Shown piece by piece: positions 13,485-20,993 of a DNA stretch of 23,589 bases (position 1 is the stretch's first letter; each line of letters opens with the position of its first letter). Location of the stretch: the NCBI RefSeq assembly GCF_905372335.1, contig NZ_CAJPOU010000024.1:1-23589 (forward strand). The letters are read 5' to 3'. Both the position numbers and the translations under genes were made by a program. Source of the DNA: Streptococcus sp. A12 (GTDB taxonomy: Bacteria > Bacillota > Bacilli > Lactobacillales > Streptococcaceae). The notes below the pieces were generated by a model. The model did no database searches. It was given only the letters and a program-made list of their open reading frames with translations, and was not told where the DNA came from.

Positions 13485-13718
13485 ATGACTAAACCGTTGA
13501 TTACTATTTTATTGGTACTATCTGTATTAATTATTATCGCTATCTTCATGCAACCAACTAAAAATCAATCTAGCAACGTATTCGATGCAAGCTCAAATGA
13601 CTTATTCGAACGTTCAAAAGCTCGTGGATTCGAAGCAGTCATGCAACGTTTAACAGGAGTCATGATTTTCCTTTGGTTACTGATTGCGATGATTCTAATG
13701 GTATTATCCAGTAAATAA
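13485..13718 (+). CDS. secG: Preprotein translocase subunit SecG
   Basis: A 77-residue membrane protein with two hydrophobic helices (about 4-22 and 57-75) and a polar loop between them containing the family-typical NVFDASSNDLFERSKARGFE. SecG assists SecYE/SecA protein export. The start has AAGGAG about ten bases upstream. A strong terminator follows directly, so most transcripts from this promoter should end here. Length normal for Gram-positive SecG. Confidence 0.95.
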   Translation: MTKPLITILLVLSVLIIIAIFMQPTKNQSSNVFDASSNDLFERSKARGFEAVMQRLTGVMIFLWLLIAMILMVLSSK

Positions 13719-13719
13719 G

Positions 13720-13751
13720 ATAGGCTTAGACATTGTCTTTGCCTATTTTTT
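13720..13751 (+). terminator. secG terminator
   Basis: ATAGGC (13720-13725) pairs with GCCTAT (13741-13746), with inner AGAC/GTCT pairing, followed by a T-run to 13751. Confidence 0.88.
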
Positions 13752-13765
13752 CATCTATGGGTCGT

Positions 13766-13793
13766 TTGATAGGGAGTTCGTCACTTGTAAAGA
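13766..13793 (+). promoter_or_regulatory. Candidate rnr promoter
   Basis: TTGATA (13766-13771), 16-base spacer, TAAAGA (13788-13793). It is the best candidate between the secG terminator and rnr, but only a moderate match. Confidence 0.4.
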
Positions 13794-13816
13794 AATCTCT
13801 CTGAAAGAAAGAAAAT

Positions 13817-13847
13817 AAAGGAGGCTGGGTGACCAGCACAAGATATG
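13817..13847 (+). promoter_or_regulatory. rnr ribosome-binding site with a hairpin in the spacer
   Basis: The consensus Shine-Dalgarno AAAGGAGG (13817-13824) is 20 bases from ATG 13845, too far for normal initiation. CTGG-GTGA-CCAG (13825-13836) folds into a 4-bp hairpin with a GNRA loop exactly between them (5 bp if G13824 and C13837 join). Folding it leaves an effective spacing of 8 bases. No closer in-frame start is possible because TGA lies in frame at 13830-13832. Confidence 0.55.
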
Positions 13848-16202
13848 AAAAGTAAAATTATTGATTATTTAAAACAGGAGGGAAAAGCTCAGGTTGATCA
13901 ATTGGCTCAAGCCATTGGGAGTACTGACGCCAAAGGTTTTCGTGAACTGATTAAGACCATTTCGCTGATGGAGCGACGTCGTCAACTAACCTTTGAAGAA
14001 AATGGTTTTTTAAGTCTCCTTGATGCCAAGCCAAAAGGCGTCATTACTGTGAAAGGGATTTTCCATGCTCATAAGAGTGGCTTTGGATTTGTCAGCTTAG
14101 AGGGGGAAGAAGAGGACATTTTTATTGGACGAAATGATGTCAACCATGCCATTGATGGGGATACAGTTGAGGTTGTAATCACCAAGGTCGCCGATCGGCA
14201 AAAGGGGACAGCGGCAGAGGGGAAAATCATTGATGTCTTGGAGCATAGCCTCCAAACAGTCGTCGGACAAATCGTTTTGGATGAGGAAAAACCCAAATAC
14301 GCAGGCTACATCCTTTCAAAGAATCAAAAGATTAGTCAACGCATTTACGTAAAAAAACCTGCCCTACAATTAGAGGGAACGGAAGTTCTCAAGGTAGCTA
14401 TTGAACAGTATCCAAGTCGGAAGCACAACTACTTTGTAGCCTCAGTACAAGATGTGGTTGGGCATGTGACAGATCCTGGGATCGATGTCTTGGAAGTCTT
14501 GGAGTCTATGGATATTGTCTCAGAATTTCCAGAAGCGGTCCTCAAAGAAGCAGAAAGCATCCCAGACCAGCCTAGTGAGAAGGATATGGAGGGACGTTTG
14601 GACCTTCGAGATGAAATCATCTTTACCATTGATGGTGCCGATGCCAAGGACTTGGATGATGCTGTTCACATCAAGCGCTTGGAAGGTGGGAATTATGAAC
14701 TTGGCGTTCACATAGCCGATGTCTCTTACTATGTGACCGAAGGTTCGGCCTTGGACAAGGAAGCCCTCAACCGGGCGACCTCTGTCTATGTGACAGACCG
14801 GGTCGTGCCCATGTTACCAGAGCGTCTCTCTAATGGGATTTGTTCCTTAAACCCTCAAGTGGATCGCTTGACCCAGTCAGCCATTATGGAAATCGACCAG
14901 CGTGGTCGGGTCCTTCGTTATCAGATCACCCAAACGGTTATTAAAACGACTTTCCGGATGACCTATAGCGATGTCAATGAGATCATTGCTGGAGACCAGG
15001 AGAAGCGTGAGGAATACCAAGCCATTGTGCCAAGTATCGAAGCCATGGTTGCTCTTCATCAAATCTTAGAAGGAATGCGGGAAAAACGAGGAGCCCTGAA
15101 CTTTGATACCAGCGAAGCTAAAATCCTGGTCAATCCTCAAGGAAAACCAGTAGACATCGTCTTGCGCCAACGTGGGGTTGCAGAACGGATGATTGAATCC
15201 TTTATGCTGATTGCAAATGAGACAGTAGCTGAGCATTTTGCCAAACGAAAACTTCCCTTTATTTACCGGATTCACGAAGAACCCAAAGCAGAGAAGGTGC
15301 AAAAGTTTATCGATTATGCTTCTAGTTTTGGCCTTCCAATTTATGGGACTGCTAGTTTCATGAGTCAGGAAACCTTGCAGGACATCATGAAGAAGGTAGA
15401 AGGGGAACCCTATGCTGATGTCTTGTCTATGATGTTGCTCCGTTCCATGCAACAAGCGCGATATTCCGAGCACAACCACGGCCACTATGGGCTAGCAGCT
15501 GAGTTCTATACTCACTTCACCAGTCCGATTCGCCGGTATCCAGACTTATTAGTCCACCGCATGGTGCGAGAGTATAGAATAGATTCTGAAGTAGCTAGTC
15601 ATTTTGAACAGGTCATTCCAGATATTGCTAGCCAATCCTCTAGTCGGGAACGCCGCGCCATTGATGCGGAACGGGAAGTGGAAGCCATGAAGAAGGCAGA
15701 GTACATGGAGGACTATGTTGGCGAAGAGTACGATGCTCTGGTGTCCAGTGTCGTCAAGTTTGGTCTCTTTGTTGAATTGCCAAATACCGTAGAAGGTTTA
15801 ATCCACATCACTACCTTACCTGGTTTTTATCATTTTAACGAGCGCGATTTGACCTTGCGCGGGGAAAAATCAGGCGTCACTTTCCGTGTCGGTCAGGAAA
15901 TCCGAATCAGGGTCGAAAGAGCGGATAAGATGTCTGGTGAGATTGATTTTTCTTATATCCCAAGTGAGCTGGATTTGATTGAAAAAGTCACTAAAGCATC
16001 GGGCCGTAAAGATCGAAATGGACACTCTAAGCGCCCTTCTTCTAAGAAAGAAGAACGAAAGCAAGGAGCCTTTAAAGAGAACAAGCGCAAGCATTCTTCA
16101 AAAGACAAGAAGAAAAAGAGTAAGAAACCTTTTTACAAGGAAGTAGCTAAGAAAGGAGCTAAGCATGGCAAAGGGCGAGGGAAAGGTCGTCGCACAAAAT
16201 AA
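13845..16202 (+). CDS. rnr: Ribonuclease R
   Basis: A 785-residue 3'-5' exoribonuclease that degrades structured RNA and, with SmpB-tmRNA, faulty mRNAs. Domains in order: N-terminal winged helix; cold-shock domain near FHAHKSGFGFVSL; a second OB fold; the RNB catalytic domain with TIDGADAKDLDDAVH, whose Asp cluster (263-272) binds the metal ions; an S1 domain near VVKFGLFVELPNTVEGLIHI; and a strongly basic tail from about residue 717 to the end. In E. coli this tail contacts SmpB-tmRNA. The smpB start lies inside the tail-coding region (38-base overlap), so the two partners are co-produced. Confidence 0.96.
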   Translation: MKSKIIDYLKQEGKAQVDQLAQAIGSTDAKGFRELIKTISLMERRRQLTFEENGFLSLLDAKPKGVITVKGIFHAHKSGFGFVSLEGEEEDIFIGRNDVNHAIDGDTVEVVITKVADRQKGTAAEGKIIDVLEHSLQTVVGQIVLDEEKPKYAGYILSKNQKISQRIYVKKPALQLEGTEVLKVAIEQYPSRKHNYFVASVQDVVGHVTDPGIDVLEVLESMDIVSEFPEAVLKEAESIPDQPSEKDMEGRLDLRDEIIFTIDGADAKDLDDAVHIKRLEGGNYELGVHIADVSYYVTEGSALDKEALNRATSVYVTDRVVPMLPERLSNGICSLNPQVDRLTQSAIMEIDQRGRVLRYQITQTVIKTTFRMTYSDVNEIIAGDQEKREEYQAIVPSIEAMVALHQILEGMREKRGALNFDTSEAKILVNPQGKPVDIVLRQRGVAERMIESFMLIANETVAEHFAKRKLPFIYRIHEEPKAEKVQKFIDYASSFGLPIYGTASFMSQETLQDIMKKVEGEPYADVLSMMLLRSMQQARYSEHNHGHYGLAAEFYTHFTSPIRRYPDLLVHRMVREYRIDSEVASHFEQVIPDIASQSSSRERRAIDAEREVEAMKKAEYMEDYVGEEYDALVSSVVKFGLFVELPNTVEGLIHITTLPGFYHFNERDLTLRGEKSGVTFRVGQEIRIRVERADKMSGEIDFSYIPSELDLIEKVTKASGRKDRNGHSKRPSSKKEERKQGAFKENKRKHSSKDKKKKSKKPFYKEVAKKGAKHGKGRGKGRRTK

Positions 16203-16632
16203 GAAAGCAAGCCACGATTATACAATTGTTGAAACCATTGAAGCAGGAATGGTCCTGACTGGTACAGAAATCAAGAGTGTTCGAGCAGCTCGTATCAACC
16301 TCAAGGATGGATTTGCCCAAGTCAAAAATGGAGAAGTCTGGCTCAGCAATGTTCATATTTCTCCCTATGAGGAAGGCAATATCTGGAACCAAGACCCAGA
16401 GCGTCGTCGCAAACTCTTGCTGCATAAGAAGCAAATTCAAAAGTTGGAGCAGGAGACTAAAGGAACAGGGATGACTCTAGTTCCCCTTAAGGTTTATCTT
16501 AAGGATGGCTACGCCAAGCTCTTGCTGGGCTTAGCCAAAGGGAAGCACGATTATGACAAACGTGAATCCATCAAACGGCGGGAGCAAAATCGTGACATTG
16601 CTCGTGTCATGAAGCAATACAATACGCGTTAA
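16165..16632 (+). CDS. smpB: SsrA (tmRNA)-binding protein SmpB
   Basis: A 155-residue OB-fold protein that carries tmRNA to stalled ribosomes in trans-translation. Family motifs visible: KKASHDYTIVETIEAGMVL, TGTEIKSVRAARINLKDGF, WLSNVHISPYEEGN and the basic C-terminal tail KHDYDKRESIKRREQNRDIA. ATG 16165 is preceded by AAAGGAG within rnr. It overlaps rnr in another frame. The tmRNA gene itself is not in this window. Length and all conserved segments are normal. Confidence 0.97.
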   Translation: MAKGEGKVVAQNKKASHDYTIVETIEAGMVLTGTEIKSVRAARINLKDGFAQVKNGEVWLSNVHISPYEEGNIWNQDPERRRKLLLHKKQIQKLEQETKGTGMTLVPLKVYLKDGYAKLLLGLAKGKHDYDKRESIKRREQNRDIARVMKQYNTR

Positions 16633-16639
16633 AGTAAGA

Positions 16640-16683
16640 AATAGGAACAGCTGAAGCAAGGGCTGAAAACTGTTCCTATTTTT
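16640..16683 (+). terminator. Terminator after smpB
   Basis: AATAGGAACAG (16640-16650) and CTGTTCCTATT (16670-16680) form a perfect 11-bp stem, 19-base loop, followed by TTT. Confidence 0.85.
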
Positions 16684-16695
16684 AAATTTCCTTTC

Positions 16696-16711
16696 TTGAA
16701 ACCGCTTGCAT
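16696..16711 (+). promoter_or_regulatory. cre site (CcpA operator) of the first C69 peptidase
   Basis: TTGAAACCGCTTGCAT fits the catabolite-responsive consensus WTGNAANCGNWNNCW at every fixed position. It overlaps the -35 box, so CcpA binding should repress. Confidence 0.75.
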
Positions 16712-16734
16712 TATTATCTGGATAAGAGTATACT
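16706..16734 (+). promoter_or_regulatory. Promoter of the first C69 peptidase
   Basis: TTGCAT (16706-16711), 17-base spacer, TATACT (16729-16734). Transcription would start near 16741, leaving a leader of about 76 bases. Confidence 0.75.
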
Positions 16735-16765
16735 GAAGGTAGCGTTGGTATAGTTGTTTTTCGTC

Positions 16766-16788
16766 GGCTTGAAAATGATTTTCTAGCC
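16766..16788 (+). promoter_or_regulatory. Hairpin in the leader of the first C69 gene
   Basis: GGCT-T-GAAAA, loop TGA, TTTTC-T-AGCC: nine pairs around one T-T mismatch. TCTTTTGT follows, so it could act as a weak attenuator or as an mRNA stabiliser. The second C69 gene has no equivalent. Confidence 0.4.
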
Positions 16789-16816
16789 TCTTTTGTAGTC
16801 ATAAAGGAGATCGACT

Positions 16817-18562
16817 ATGAGAAAACTACTGGTCAAACTGATGATTGCTTTGATGGCCTTTGCCTTGATTCCAGTTCAAGTTGCGCAGGCCTGCTCAGCC
16901 TTCATTGTTGGGAAGGAACTCACGACAGATGGTTCCATGCTCTTTGGGCGGACTGAAGACTATCCTTATGCTCCCGATGGTGGTCGCCACAATAAAACTT
17001 ACGAAGTGGTACCTGCCAAAGACTATAAGGATGGGGATATGTTGGAGGACGAATCTAACGGCTTTGCTTATCCTCACTTGAGTCATGAAATGAAATATAC
17101 CGCAACTTATGATGCAGCCCATGGAGATGGTTCCAACGGGAATTTCGGAGCACACGGCTTTAACGAAGTGGGCGTTTCCATGACTTCTACCGTATCTGCA
17201 ACCCCACACGATAAGATTTTGGAAGCAGATCCACTTGTGAAAAATGGCTTGGCTGAAGCTGCTATGGTAGACTTGGTTCTCCCACGTGCCAAAACAGCTC
17301 GTGAAGGAATTGAGTTGGTTGCCAAGGTACTTGATGAAAAAGGATCTGCCGAAGGAAACATCATTGTCGTAGCAGATAAAGATGAACTCTGGTACATGGA
17401 AATCCTCTCTGGTCACCAATATGTAGCCATCAAATTCCCTCAAGACCGCTATGCCATCTTTGCCAATACCTACTATCTAGGACATGTGGATTTCAAGGAC
17501 AAGGACAATGTCATTGCTTCAAAAGATGTGGAAGCAGTTGCTAAAAAGGCAGACCACTACAAGACTGATAAAGATGGTAACTTCCATATTGCAGACTCAT
17601 ATGGTCCAGATGAATATACCGAACGTAACCGCTCACGGACCTATGCAGGGATTACCTTGATGGATCCTAAAGCGGACATCAAATATGATGATAAGCACTT
17701 TGATCTCTTGCGCAAACCAACGGATCCTTCTAAAAAGTATAGTCTAGAAGATGTGTTTGCTGAACAACGGAACCGGTTCGAACACCTCAAACAATACACA
17801 CCAGATGACTTAGTAGAACCAGGTAAAGAAGTCGATACCAATAAATACAAATATGCTTTGGGAAATGAAAACGTCATTAACGCCCACGTATACCAAATTA
17901 AGAAGGACTTGCCAACACCATTTGGTGGTGTTGTTTGGTTAGGTCTCGCTCAAAGCCGGAACACGCCTTATGTGCCATTCTATGGTATTGTCAACGATAC
18001 CTACGCACCATTCAAAGTTCGCTCTGCCAAATACGATCCAACTTCTTGGTATTGGGCTGTTTGGCATATTGACCAAATGGTCATGAAATACCCAGATCTC
18101 TTTGGTAATAGCATCCAAGAGAAGTGGAAAGAATTGGAAAAAGGCTGGATCAAAGAACAAGAGGCTTTGGATCAAAAATACAGTGGACTCACTGATGACC
18201 AAGCGAAAGCTACTGCAGACGAAGTAACTAGCGACTCACTTAAACGTGCGGAAACCATCTTCAAACAAATCAAGCAAGTTGAAAGTGAGATGGAAGATAA
18301 GATTCGTACAGAAAAAGGCTTGGAAGCAGACTTTGTATATGACGGTTACAACAAGGCCAATCTGGTAGCAGCAGCTCAAGCTAAAAAAGATGCATCGAAA
18401 GAGACAGACAAGAAGGAAGAAACAGCTTCTAGTCAATCATCTAGCAAGGCAAGTGATTCAAACAGCAGTTTGTCTGCCGTCTTAGGAGTTTTGGCACTTG
18501 CAGGATTTGGCTTGGCAGGTTTCTACTTTAAAAAATCAAAAAAGAATGAAAATGAAGAATAA
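16817..18562 (+). CDS. Membrane-anchored C69-family (Ntn-hydrolase) dipeptidase, copy 1
   Basis: A 581-residue secreted peptidase of MEROPS family C69 (PepD-like), probably releasing dipeptides or related amides outside the cell. A signal peptide (1-25) ends VAQA, directly before Cys26, the predicted N-terminal nucleophile, so signal peptidase cleavage would itself expose the catalytic residue. CSAFIVGKELTTDGSMLFGR, then TED, is the family start. GNIIVVADKDELWYMEILSG and ENVINAHVYQI are further conserved parts. The C-terminus has a Ser-rich linker (about 535-550), one membrane helix and a Lys-rich tail, but no LPXTG. ATG 16817 has AAAGGAG. The promoter carries a cre site. Substrate unknown. 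Confidence 0.9.
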   Translation: MRKLLVKLMIALMAFALIPVQVAQACSAFIVGKELTTDGSMLFGRTEDYPYAPDGGRHNKTYEVVPAKDYKDGDMLEDESNGFAYPHLSHEMKYTATYDAAHGDGSNGNFGAHGFNEVGVSMTSTVSATPHDKILEADPLVKNGLAEAAMVDLVLPRAKTAREGIELVAKVLDEKGSAEGNIIVVADKDELWYMEILSGHQYVAIKFPQDRYAIFANTYYLGHVDFKDKDNVIASKDVEAVAKKADHYKTDKDGNFHIADSYGPDEYTERNRSRTYAGITLMDPKADIKYDDKHFDLLRKPTDPSKKYSLEDVFAEQRNRFEHLKQYTPDDLVEPGKEVDTNKYKYALGNENVINAHVYQIKKDLPTPFGGVVWLGLAQSRNTPYVPFYGIVNDTYAPFKVRSAKYDPTSWYWAVWHIDQMVMKYPDLFGNSIQEKWKELEKGWIKEQEALDQKYSGLTDDQAKATADEVTSDSLKRAETIFKQIKQVESEMEDKIRTEKGLEADFVYDGYNKANLVAAAQAKKDASKETDKKEETASSQSSSKASDSNSSLSAVLGVLALAGFGLAGFYFKKSKKNENEE

Positions 18563-18610
18563 GTAGACAGAGACTGCTAAATCAGCATCCTGCCTCAACT
18601 GGATTCTATG

Positions 18611-18660
18611 AGAGTGGAATAGAAGTCTTCACAAAAGGAGCTTGTAATTCCACTCTTTTT
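18611..18660 (+). terminator. Terminator after the first C69 gene
   Basis: AGAGTGGAAT (18611-18620) and ATTCCACTCT (18647-18656) form a perfect 10-bp stem with a 26-base loop, then a T-run to 18660. Confidence 0.8.
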
Positions 18661-18661
18661 A

Positions 18662-18690
18662 TTGTTATTTGCATGCAATTTTTGTATGAT
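18662..18690 (+). promoter_or_regulatory. tehB promoter
   Basis: TTGTTA (18662-18667), 17-base spacer, TATGAT (18685-18690). Transcription would start near 18697, so the in-frame TTG at 18662 cannot be the gene's start from this promoter. Confidence 0.6.
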
Positions 18691-18721
18691 AGGGATAGAT
18701 AGAAAGAAGGAGAAGAAACGG

Positions 18722-19582
18722 ATGCTTGAAAAATTAATTGCTTATAAACGGATGCCTTTGTGGACCAAGGATACCATGCCTGAAGCAGTCCAAAGAAAAC
18801 ACAATACCAAAGTAGGTACTTGGGGAAAGATTACCGTTCTCAAAGGAAAACTCAAGTTTGTTGAGCTGACGGAAGATGGGGAAGAAGTAGCCAGCCATAT
18901 TTTTGAGGCAGGTGCGGATAACCCGATGGCACAACCGCAAGCTTGGCACCGTGTAGAGGCCCTTACAGATGATGTGGAATGGTTTTTGGAATTCTACTGT
19001 GAACCCAAAGATTATTTCCCCAAAAAATATAATAGCAATCCCGTCCATTCGGAAGTGCTAGAAGCCATGGAGTCCCTTTCTCCAGGCAAGGCCTTGGATT
19101 TAGGGTGTGGACAAGGACGAAATGCTCTCTTTTTGGCCCAGCATGGCTTTGAAGTGACAGCAGTCGATCAAAATGAATTGGCTTTAGAGATCTTGCAAAG
19201 TATTGTAGAACAAGAGGACTTGGAAATGACTGTGGGGCTCTATGATATCAACTCAGCGAACCTAAAACAAAGTTATGACTTGATTGTCTCAACGGTTGTC
19301 CTTATGTTCTTGCAAGCGGATCGCATTCCGGCGATTATTCGAAATATGCAAGACCAGACCAATCCAGGTGGCTATAACTTGATCGTTTGTGCCATGGATA
19401 CAGAGGACTATCCTTGCCAGGTTCCTTTCTCCTTTACTTTTAAGGAAGGCGAGCTAGCAGACTACTACAAAGATTGGGAACTCGTTAAATACAATGAGAA
19501 CCCAGGGCATTTGCATCGACGAGATGAAAATGGCAATCGGATTGCCTTACGCTTTGCGACCATGCTAGCCAAGAAAAAATAA
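18722..19582 (+). CDS. tehB: TehB-type SAM methyltransferase with N-terminal DUF1971 domain
   Basis: A 286-residue cytoplasmic protein, the same size as Haemophilus TehB. An N-terminal cupin-like DUF1971 domain (about 10-95, containing KVGTWGKITVLKGKLKF and AWHRVEALTDDVEWFLEFYC) precedes a class I methyltransferase with SAM motif ALDLGCGQGRNALFLA and acidic VTAVDQNE. TehB methylates tellurite or selenium oxyanions with SAM and confers resistance; the natural role may be wider. ATG 18722 has AAGGAG nine bases upstream; longer in-frame forms from 18662 overlap the promoter. It stands alone between two terminators. No tehA-like transporter is next to it. Confidence 0.92.
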   Translation: MLEKLIAYKRMPLWTKDTMPEAVQRKHNTKVGTWGKITVLKGKLKFVELTEDGEEVASHIFEAGADNPMAQPQAWHRVEALTDDVEWFLEFYCEPKDYFPKKYNSNPVHSEVLEAMESLSPGKALDLGCGQGRNALFLAQHGFEVTAVDQNELALEILQSIVEQEDLEMTVGLYDINSANLKQSYDLIVSTVVLMFLQADRIPAIIRNMQDQTNPGGYNLIVCAMDTEDYPCQVPFSFTFKEGELADYYKDWELVKYNENPGHLHRRDENGNRIALRFATMLAKKK

Positions 19583-19592
19583 ATAGCTCTTT

Positions 19593-19627
19593 AGACAAGG
19601 AGACTCTTGCAGTCGTCCTTGTCTTTT
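19593..19627 (+). terminator. tehB terminator
   Basis: AGACAAGG (19593-19600) pairs with CCTTGTCT (19617-19624), with inner GACT/AGTC, followed by TTT. Confidence 0.8.
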
Positions 19628-19652
19628 ATGTCTGAAAACTTTCTGAAAATAC

Positions 19653-19680
19653 TTGATTTTTTACAGAAAAGGAGTAGACT
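19653..19680 (+). promoter_or_regulatory. Candidate lrgAB promoter
   Basis: TTGATT (19653-19658), 16-base spacer, TAGACT (19675-19680). Unlike the two C69 promoters there is no cre match. ACTGTTAGT (19678-19686) is a near match to a LytTR-type half-site, too weak to call. Confidence 0.4.
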
Positions 19681-19716
19681 GTTAGTGTATCTTTCAAGAA
19701 TTTTGAGGAGAAGCGC

Positions 19717-20088
19717 GTGAAACTATATGTTCAACTGATGATTATCTTTACCATCTCTTTGATTGGGGAAGGGATATCTAGCCTCTTTCATTTGCCAATT
19801 CCAGGAAGTATTATTGGTCTACTGATTTTATTTCTTTGCTTGCAGTTGAAATGGCTTCGTATCCGCCATGTGAATCTGGTCGGATCTTTTCTCTTAGCCA
19901 ATATGACGATTTTGTTTTTACCTCCAGCGGTTGGGATTATGGATAAGTTTGATGTTATCCAGCCTTATTTATTGCCCATCATGTTGATTATTTTAGGGGC
20001 TATCATCATCAATGTAACCCTCATTGCTTTAGTCGTCGGTTTTATCAAGACTCGGTATGAAGGGGATTATGAAGGAGGGAAGAAATAA
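19717..20088 (+). CDS. lrgA: LrgA holin-like / pyruvate transport subunit
   Basis: A 123-residue membrane protein with four predicted helices, family CidA/LrgA. SLIGEGISSLFHLPIPGSII is the conserved part and PPAVGIMDKFD the typical loop. In S. mutans and Bacillus the LrgAB pair affects cell lysis and takes up pyruvate. The start is GTG 19717 with GAGGAG six bases upstream. Its TAA overlaps the lrgB ATG (TAATG, sharing one base), so translation is coupled. Usual regulators (LytST) are not in the window. Confidence 0.93.
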   Translation: MKLYVQLMIIFTISLIGEGISSLFHLPIPGSIIGLLILFLCLQLKWLRIRHVNLVGSFLLANMTILFLPPAVGIMDKFDVIQPYLLPIMLIILGAIIINVTLIALVVGFIKTRYEGDYEGGKK

Positions 20089-20783
20089 TGGAAAGTTTGT
20101 GGTCAAATCCTCTCTTTGGGATTTCTTTATCAGTCTTTGCCTATCTGATTGGGATGATGGTTTTTCGTCGCTTTCCCCATCCGATCACGACCCCCCTCTT
20201 AGTTGCTACGGTCTTGATCATTGGATTCTTAAAGCTGACAGGGATTTCCTATAAGGCCTATAATATTGGCGGGACCTACCTCAGTAATTTGATTGTGCCC
20301 TCAACGGTTGTCCTGGGAATTCCCTTGTATAAGAGTTTTCATCTGATGAAACACCATGCCAAGAGTATTCTTCTTAGTAGTTTTCTAGCAGTAGTGGTCA
20401 ACACACTTTTTACAGCTGTCTTGGCTAAGCTTTTTGGGATGAAGTACTTTCTAGCTATTTCCCTCTTTCCAAAGTCTGTGACAACAGCTATGGCAGTGGG
20501 GATTGCTGAAAAAATGCAGGGAATTACTACCATTACCCTGGTTGTCGTTGTAGCGACAGGTATCCTTACCAGTGTCCTAGGAGCAACGATTCTTAAATGC
20601 CTAAAAGTTGAGGATCCTGTTGCCATTGGTTTGGCCCTTGGGGGTACAGGTCATGCGGTAGGGACTAGTACAGCCTTTCAGTATGGTCAAGTAGCCGGAG
20701 CTATGGGAGGCTTAGCAATTGGGATAACTGGCGTTTTCTACGTCTTTATAAGTCCCCTTGTCGCGAGCCTGATTCTTTCCTAA
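20088..20783 (+). CDS. lrgB: LrgB, partner of LrgA
   Basis: A 231-residue membrane protein with several helices. The family signature is visible as FPKSVTTAMAVGIAEKMQGI and GLALGGTGHAVGTSTAFQYG. LrgB acts with LrgA in the membrane, now mostly viewed as a pyruvate transport and lysis-control pair. GAAGGAGG precedes the ATG inside lrgA. A strong terminator follows the stop. Length is normal for LrgB. Confidence 0.95.
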   Translation: MESLWSNPLFGISLSVFAYLIGMMVFRRFPHPITTPLLVATVLIIGFLKLTGISYKAYNIGGTYLSNLIVPSTVVLGIPLYKSFHLMKHHAKSILLSSFLAVVVNTLFTAVLAKLFGMKYFLAISLFPKSVTTAMAVGIAEKMQGITTITLVVVVATGILTSVLGATILKCLKVEDPVAIGLALGGTGHAVGTSTAFQYGQVAGAMGGLAIGITGVFYVFISPLVASLILS

Positions 20784-20802
20784 AAAGGTAGAGATTATTC
20801 AG

Positions 20803-20830
20803 AAAAAGCTTGGAAGGTTCCGAGCTTTTT
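20803..20830 (+). terminator. lrgAB terminator
   Basis: AAAAAGCTTGGAA (20803-20815) pairs with TTCCGAGCTTTTT (20818-20830), one T-G wobble; the tip must open to give a usable loop. The stem has A-rich and T-rich ends, so it may be bidirectional. Confidence 0.85.
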
Positions 20831-20912
20831 AGTGTACAGTTAGATAGAGAAGGTTATTTGATAATTTGAAAGTCAAACAATTTTCAGATAGATTACTAAT
20901 TGATTACAGTTG

Positions 20913-20928
20913 TTGTAAGCGCTTGCCA
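20913..20928 (+). promoter_or_regulatory. cre site (CcpA operator) of the second C69 peptidase
   Basis: TTGTAAGCGCTTGCCA matches the cre consensus at all core positions with one deviation near the 3' end. The centre AAGCGCTT is palindromic. It overlaps the -35 box, as in the first C69 gene. Confidence 0.78.
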
Positions 20929-20951
20929 AACCTTAGTTCAGAAGGTATACT
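20923..20951 (+). promoter_or_regulatory. Promoter of the second C69 peptidase
   Basis: TTGCCA (20923-20928), 17-base spacer, TATACT (20946-20951), the same layout as upstream of copy 1. Transcription would start near 20958. Confidence 0.75.
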
Positions 20952-20993
20952 AAAAGAGGTTATACGGTTAATATCTAGTTAAAGGAGTTCAAT

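Noticed and set aside
16877..16897. Lipoprotein signal in the C69 proteins (AQAC, VEAC)
   Set aside because: The residues before Cys do not fit a good lipobox, and lipidation would block the Cys needed as Ntn nucleophile; signal peptidase I cleavage is more likely.
18440..18562. LPXTG sorting signal in C69 copy 1
   Set aside because: The end looks like a cell-wall anchor (Ser-rich linker, hydrophobic helix, basic tail), but no LPXTG-like motif precedes the helix.
18662..18721. TehB start at TTG 18662
   Set aside because: It coincides with the -35 box of the tehB promoter; the extra residues are not family-like, and ATG 18722 has a good AAGGAG.
19675..19690. LytTR regulator site upstream of lrgA
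   Set aside because: Only one imperfect half-site is present and no correctly spaced second copy could be found.
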